A stretch of 64,000 nt of DNA, taken from positions 1,550,001 to 1,614,000 of the forward strand of contig JACZZP010000006.1 of assembly GCA_015183035.1 (NCBI GenBank), in the 5' to 3' direction. The position numbers and the translations under genes were made by a program. Under the pieces are notes generated by a model, which saw nothing but the letters and a program-made list of their open reading frames with translations, was not told where the DNA came from and did not search any database. Source of the DNA: Meloidogyne chitwoodi. Lineage: Eukaryota; Nematoda; Chromadorea; Rhabditida; Meloidogynidae. Positions 59,995-64,000 of this stretch are shown one piece after another. Position 1 is the stretch's first letter. Every line of letters starts with the position of its first letter.

Positions 59995-60639
59995 TTAGCC
60001 ATATCCTCTACCCATTCCACCCATTGATGATTGGCCGTATCCTCCAGAGGATTGTCCATATCCACCCATTGACTGACCTCCCATTGATTGCCCATATCCT
60101 CCCATTGATTGCCCGTATCCTGTATTCATTGTTTGGCCATATCCTGTATTCATTGTTTGGCCATAACCACTTCCACTTTGGCCATAACCGCAACTACAAC
60201 TTTGCTGTCCATAGCTTTAAAAATTTTTATTAAAATAATTAATCTATTTCTAATAATTTTTAACATATTAAGTATTTTATTATAAAATAATAAATTAAAA
60301 AAATAATTTAAGACTAACCCTCCTCCACTAAATCCACTGCCCATACCCATTTTCTTCATTCTTTTAAAAATTAATTTAATTAATTATAATAAATATATAT
60401 TTAATTTTAATAATTTTAAGTTTTCTCCTGTAATTATTTAATTAAGCAATTTACATATTTCCTCATAAATAAGATTAATTTAAATATTACATTATTTAAT
60501 TTTTAAATAATTTTTACCTTTCAGAATTATCAACTTCTGCATCAATTTCTCTACTTGATAATTCAATTTCTCTACAATTTATGTCAATAAAAATAAATTG
60601 AATAAAAATTAAATAAAAAATAATATTTAGAAAAGACAT
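59995..60639 (-). CDS. Small secreted YGQ/Gly-rich repeat protein
   Basis: Three exons joined in frame: signal peptide exon (SFLNIIFYLIFIQFIFIDINC) from 60639, an acidic propeptide-like part (REIELSSREIDAEVDNSE), a short exon MKKMGMGSGFSGGG, and a repeat exon with YGQS/YGQT units (GYGQTMNTGYGQTMNTGYGQ, MGGYGQSMGGQSMGGYGQSS) ending MGRGYG at 59995. The mature part would be about 75 residues of Gly, Gln, Tyr, Ser and Met. Similar short Gly/Tyr-rich secreted proteins occur as nematode cuticle, antimicrobial or gland products; no family assigned. Confidence 0.7.
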
Positions 60640-61149
60640 TACAATATTAATTATTTTAAATAAAATAATTAATATTTATTTATTTTTAAAATAATTATGA
60701 GAATGAAAATATTAACTAGTAATCTTGATTATTTAAAAGAATTAAAAAATGTTAAGTTTAACATAAAAAAAGTTTTATTAAAAAAAATGTTTCAATCATT
60801 TTCTCAAATATTTGAATTAAATTTAATTGTACTTTTAATTTATAATTAAATATATCAATCAAATAATAATATTTTAATAGACTAATAAAAAAAAAGACAA
60901 AAGAAAATAAGTTATTTTTATTTTATCATAATAAAAAAATAAATGGTAGTTAAAAATTAATTTTTCACAATACAATCCAGTTTTTTATTTAAAAAAATAT
61001 CACATTTTATAATTTAAATTTTTTATAACAAATTTAAAAATTAAATTTTGTTCTAAAAACTTGTGAACTATTCAATCAGAATTAACTAAAATTTTTATAT
61101 TTATTTTAAATATAATATACATATCTAATATTAAATAAAAAGAATTAAC
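60640..61149. other. AT-rich intergenic DNA
   Basis: Upstream region of the YGQ-repeat gene. No feature was recognised. Confidence 0.4.
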
Positions 61150-61984
61150 TAGAGTTATTCAAATGCGTTTTTCCGGTATCGGTATTCGGTATTTCGGTAA
61201 ATACCGATACCGAACAAATACCGATTTAAAATTTTCGGTATTACCGCGGTATTTCGGTATTTTTTTAAATCGCCTAATTCATAGTGATTTTGACCTAAAA
61301 TATAATATTAAGCGTAAAATTTCTAAGTTTTCTAACTTTTAATAGTTCTAACGGATGGTTAACTGAAAAGAGTGAAAGAAATGTAGGATGGTCAACCATA
61401 TTAAGGGACTTATTGGTACCAGGGTTGTTCCAGATTAGCCGCAAGTGTTGGGTCGGGTTACGGGTTGAGCAAAATGTCGGGTTTCGTAATTTACACAAAT
61501 TTTAAGTTGTTTTCGCGCCGCAGGCAAAATTTTTTAAATTATTGCATTTTAGTTGCAAAAAAATTAACCTTATTTAGCGCCACAAACAAAAATATAGTTC
61601 TTTTATTTTTCTACTAAATTTAAATGTTTTAAAACAAAAGAAAAATAAATCAAAAAATAATTAATGACCTGCAGATATTTTTTTAATAACATAGAGATCG
61701 AACTTATAAATAGTTAGACCAAGAGAATAACCAGCTAACCACTCAACCATACTTACATTACAAAGGAAAACAATTTAATTATAATAAATATTTTCCTTTT
61801 AATATTCCTTCTTTTTCCCAATGCAAAAGAGTCAAAGAAATAAGGAAAAAGAAGAGGGAAAAAAATACCGAAATACCGAAAAATACCGCGGTATTTTTGG
61901 ATAGATCGGTACGGTTTCGGTATCGGTAATACCGAAAATAATACCGAAAAATACCGCGGTAATACCGTACCGTGAATAACTCTA
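61150..61984. mobile_element. TACCG-rich foldback element with tRNA-like insert, hAT-like ends
   Basis: 835 bp. Ends read TAGAGTTATTCA on both strands, then (A/C)-rich TACCG/GGTAT words forming long complementary arms at 61170-61260 and 61865-61975. A perfect 8-bp duplication GAATTAAC lies at 61142-61149 and 61985-61992. The ends fit the hAT YARNG consensus. The middle (about 61265-61860) differs from the short relative at 28391 and includes a tRNA-like stretch. Confidence 0.82.
61690..61757 (-). repeat. tRNA-like sequence inside the 61150 element
   Basis: On the minus strand box A (TGGTTGAGTGGTTAGC) is followed about 35 nt later by box B (AGTTCGATCTC). The arrangement is tRNA-like, but stems are imperfect and no CCA-ready acceptor stem is seen; a tRNA pseudogene or SINE fragment carried by the element. 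Confidence 0.5.
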
Positions 61985-62259
61985 GAATTAACTTTTAGTT
62001 AACCTAGTAATTCCCTAATTTATCAAAACTATATTCTCAAAGTAATAAAATTTCAAAATTTATTTAAACATTTTTATTTGACAAAAGAAAATTACAGAGA
62101 ATATAATAATACAATATTATCAATTACATATATACACAAAATATCACAGTTACAATCAAATAATACAAGGAGAATAAATCAGTTTAGAATAGAGAAGGAA
62201 CAATAGAAGAAAGGAAGAATTACTACTACTATATACATATATCACATTTCCTTTTCCTT

Positions 62260-63857
62260 TTATTCATTTTTCCTCCGCCTGTGCTTTCTCTCCAGATCTT
62301 TGCGCTCCTTTCGCTTCCTTTGAACAAGATCCTCGTACTCCTTGATGAATTGATCAACCCCATTCGCCTTGTCTGCTCGAGTCAGTCGGCCTTTATCCAG
62401 AGCTATGTCGATGATAGCACGATGAAGAAAAACATACTGAAAAAAATAAAAATATTTAAGTTAAAAAAAGAAAAGTTTTAAAACTGACTTGCAAATCAGT
62501 TTGAATGGCAAGTGCACGCTGGTCACGCAAACGCTGGAATATTGTTGACATCTGAACTTCCCGGTCATTGGCAATTAGATCCCGATAGGCCATTTCGATG
62601 GCAGCATAAGTACCAGTTCTTCCTATAAAAAATAGAGAAATTAAATTTGTCAAGGAAGCCAATTAAACAACTAACCAATTCCTGCGCTACAGTGGATAAG
62701 CACTGTGCATTTACGAGCCATTGCGATTTTGTGGACTGTAGTTCGAAGTTGGCGGAAGGCAACAGGTGACAATGGCACATCCCGATCCGGCCATCCAGAG
62801 TAGAGAAGATGGATAACCTTAAAATTTAAATAATTTGTTTTTAATTAATTTAATTGAAATTCACCTCTACGCTTCTCCCATTTGGGAGGGATGCTTCAAG
62901 CAAAGTCCTGCGCACACTGGGATTGGCCACGGTCACATGGGATGGCTCCTTGATATTCACAGTGACGTCTCCGAATTGCGATGGTTCCGATGGTAAGTAG
63001 TCAGCACACTTCTCGCGTCCCTCTTCTTGGTTCTCACAAAGCTGAACGATCACCTTTAAAAGAAAAAACATTTTTTTAAATTATTAAAACTTTTTAAACG
63101 TACTCCGCAATTTTGCTCCACAACCATCGTCCAAAAGCTGTCGATGGAACTGTCAACTGGTCCTTGTGCACAAATCATCGGGAACTCAGCGCCTTTTACA
63201 TGCGACGCGTGAACATAATCAATGCCTATAAATTAGAAATTATTATTTAAAGTTATTTAAAAAAAAATAAACTACCTTCAGGTCCGTTTTTCAAAATGAC
63301 ACGAGAATGATCGTGGAGAGTAACGTCCGGATAGCGATTCAAGTCGGCATTTGTCTCGTCATCAAAGGCCCTTTTTGTTGCACGACTTGAGTGATAGCTG
63401 GCAAGATCATGGACAAACTTCGTTCGAAGGCTCATAATACCTCCATGTCGCAAAAGAGCTGTAAAAAGCGTGATTTTAGTTGAAAAACTGTAGTAATAAG
63501 TAAATAAATTACTATAAAACCAGCGTTGTGCTGCTGTGGCACTCTGCGAAATTACTGATCCAGTGGTGACCTGATTGTGTGAAACTGTCCTTGTCGTTGC
63601 TCTGTTCTCTCTAGACGGTCCAGGGGTGACACGTTCTCTCGATTGACGATTATTACGCTTGAGGACCGAACTTTGCCGTCTGCCACCTTCTGTGTTGTAC
63701 TCCTCCCTCTTTGGCTTGCCGGTGCGGCCTCTGTCGGATCGTGGTTTCTAAAATATATAAAATTAAAAATTAAAAAACATTTTATATAAAAAAAGAAAAG
63801 AAAACTTACGTCTTTGTCCTTGTTCCCTTTGCCAGCTGTTTCGCGTTTCCTTGCCAT
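62260..63857 (-). CDS. Cytosolic protein tyrosine phosphatase (nematode classical PTP)
   Basis: Start taken at 63857 (MARKRETAGKGNKDKD); an in-frame ATG at 63890 adds 11 residues. A basic, disordered N-terminus (PRSDRGRTGKPKREEY) precedes a single PTP domain: NADLNRYPDVTLHDHSRVIL, DYVHASHV.GAEFPMICAQGP, FWTMVVEQNCGVIVQLCE, YSGWPDRDVPLSP (WPD loop), TVLIHCSAGIGRTGTYAAIE (P-loop Cys and Arg). The C-terminal tail is strongly basic (QRKRKERKDLERKHRRRKNE). The second exon reads in the frame starting KPRSDRG, fixed by continuity into WFY/TLLRHGG. Catalytic residues are intact. Such single-domain PTPs are much expanded in nematodes and often male/germline expressed (family knowledge). Codon use is less AT-biased than most genes here. 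Confidence 0.9.
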
Positions 63858-64000
63858 TTTGAGTTGAAGCAGCGATGGGTTGACGAGCAATGAGTGTTAC
63901 AAACAGCAAGTTTTGAGTTGAAGTAGTTTGAATTATGCAGGAATGTTTTTGTGTTTTTATAGTGTTAGATTGGATAAATTTGGAGTTTTGAGTGTTACTA
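63858..64000. promoter_or_regulatory. 5' flank of the phosphatase gene
   Basis: 143 bp upstream of the start; GC content is somewhat higher than other intergenic DNA. No specific site was recognised. Confidence 0.3.

Noticed and set aside
63552..63890. Frame NHDPTEAAPASQRG for the phosphatase second exon
   Set aside because: Phase from exon 1 and continuity into the next exon require the frame starting KPRSDRG.

Overview
The window reads as nuclear DNA of a nematode, most likely a plant-parasitic tylenchid of the root-knot (Meloidogyne) type. The evidence is very AT-rich intergenic DNA, many introns of about 40-60 nt, a nematode cuticle collagen, nematode-type acid sphingomyelinase, globin and protein tyrosine phosphatase genes, and an intron-bearing GH32 invertase-like gene. 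GH32 genes are not part of the ancestral animal gene set and are known as bacterial acquisitions in root-knot and cyst nematodes. The genus is an inference; no species marker is visible.

Layout. 1-2569: an ANKLE2-like gene (minus, cut by the left edge) diverges over 66 bp from MRPL50 (plus). 2646-7629: five tightly spaced minus-strand genes (RPN2 C-terminal domain, GTF2F2, ARFRP1, AP-1 sigma, a small unknown), 114-215 bp apart, which looks like an operon. 7990-10366: LMAN1/ERGIC-53. 13020-15461: GH32. 16085-16633: a small secreted protein. 19165-21717: acid sphingomyelinase. 22225-23046: Cu/Zn SOD. 23475-24923: a secreted Gly/Gln-rich protein. 26224-27773: an unrecognised disordered protein. 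28707-32238: TBCE followed 169 bp later by cyclin Q. 32607-36845: NDC80 and SEC13, divergent. 37064-38655: cuticle collagen. 39123-40846: PPT1. 41212-42147: a SANT-domain protein. 42572-45463: PAFAH2. 47141-53703: secreted Cys-rich protein, SH2-pseudokinase, REEP and globin. 54830-59220: a satellite block. 59995-60639: secreted YGQ-repeat protein. 62260-63857: protein tyrosine phosphatase.

Mobile and repeated DNA. Five foldback (MITE-like) elements with perfect 8-bp target duplications were found by eye (1390-1604, 2864-3132, 43048-43685, 56156-56747, 61150-61984), plus a smaller relative of the last at 28391-28549. Three lie in introns. Two of those sit exactly on a 5' splice site, so that the target duplication copies the exon/intron junction. 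Three adjacent tandem arrays have periods of 33, 22 and 11 bp. Two expected introns (ARFRP1 and cyclin Q) lack an AG acceptor.

The genes are mostly housekeeping: secretory pathway (LMAN1, AP-1 sigma, ARFRP1, SEC13, RPN2, REEP), mitosis and tubulin (NDC80, TBCE, ANKLE2, cyclin Q), transcription and mitochondrial translation (GTF2F2, MRPL50), lysosomal and lipid enzymes (acid sphingomyelinase, PPT1, PAFAH2), with nematode-specific secreted proteins between them. All exon borders were derived by hand from reading frame, GT..AG signals and remembered family alignments; no search was run.
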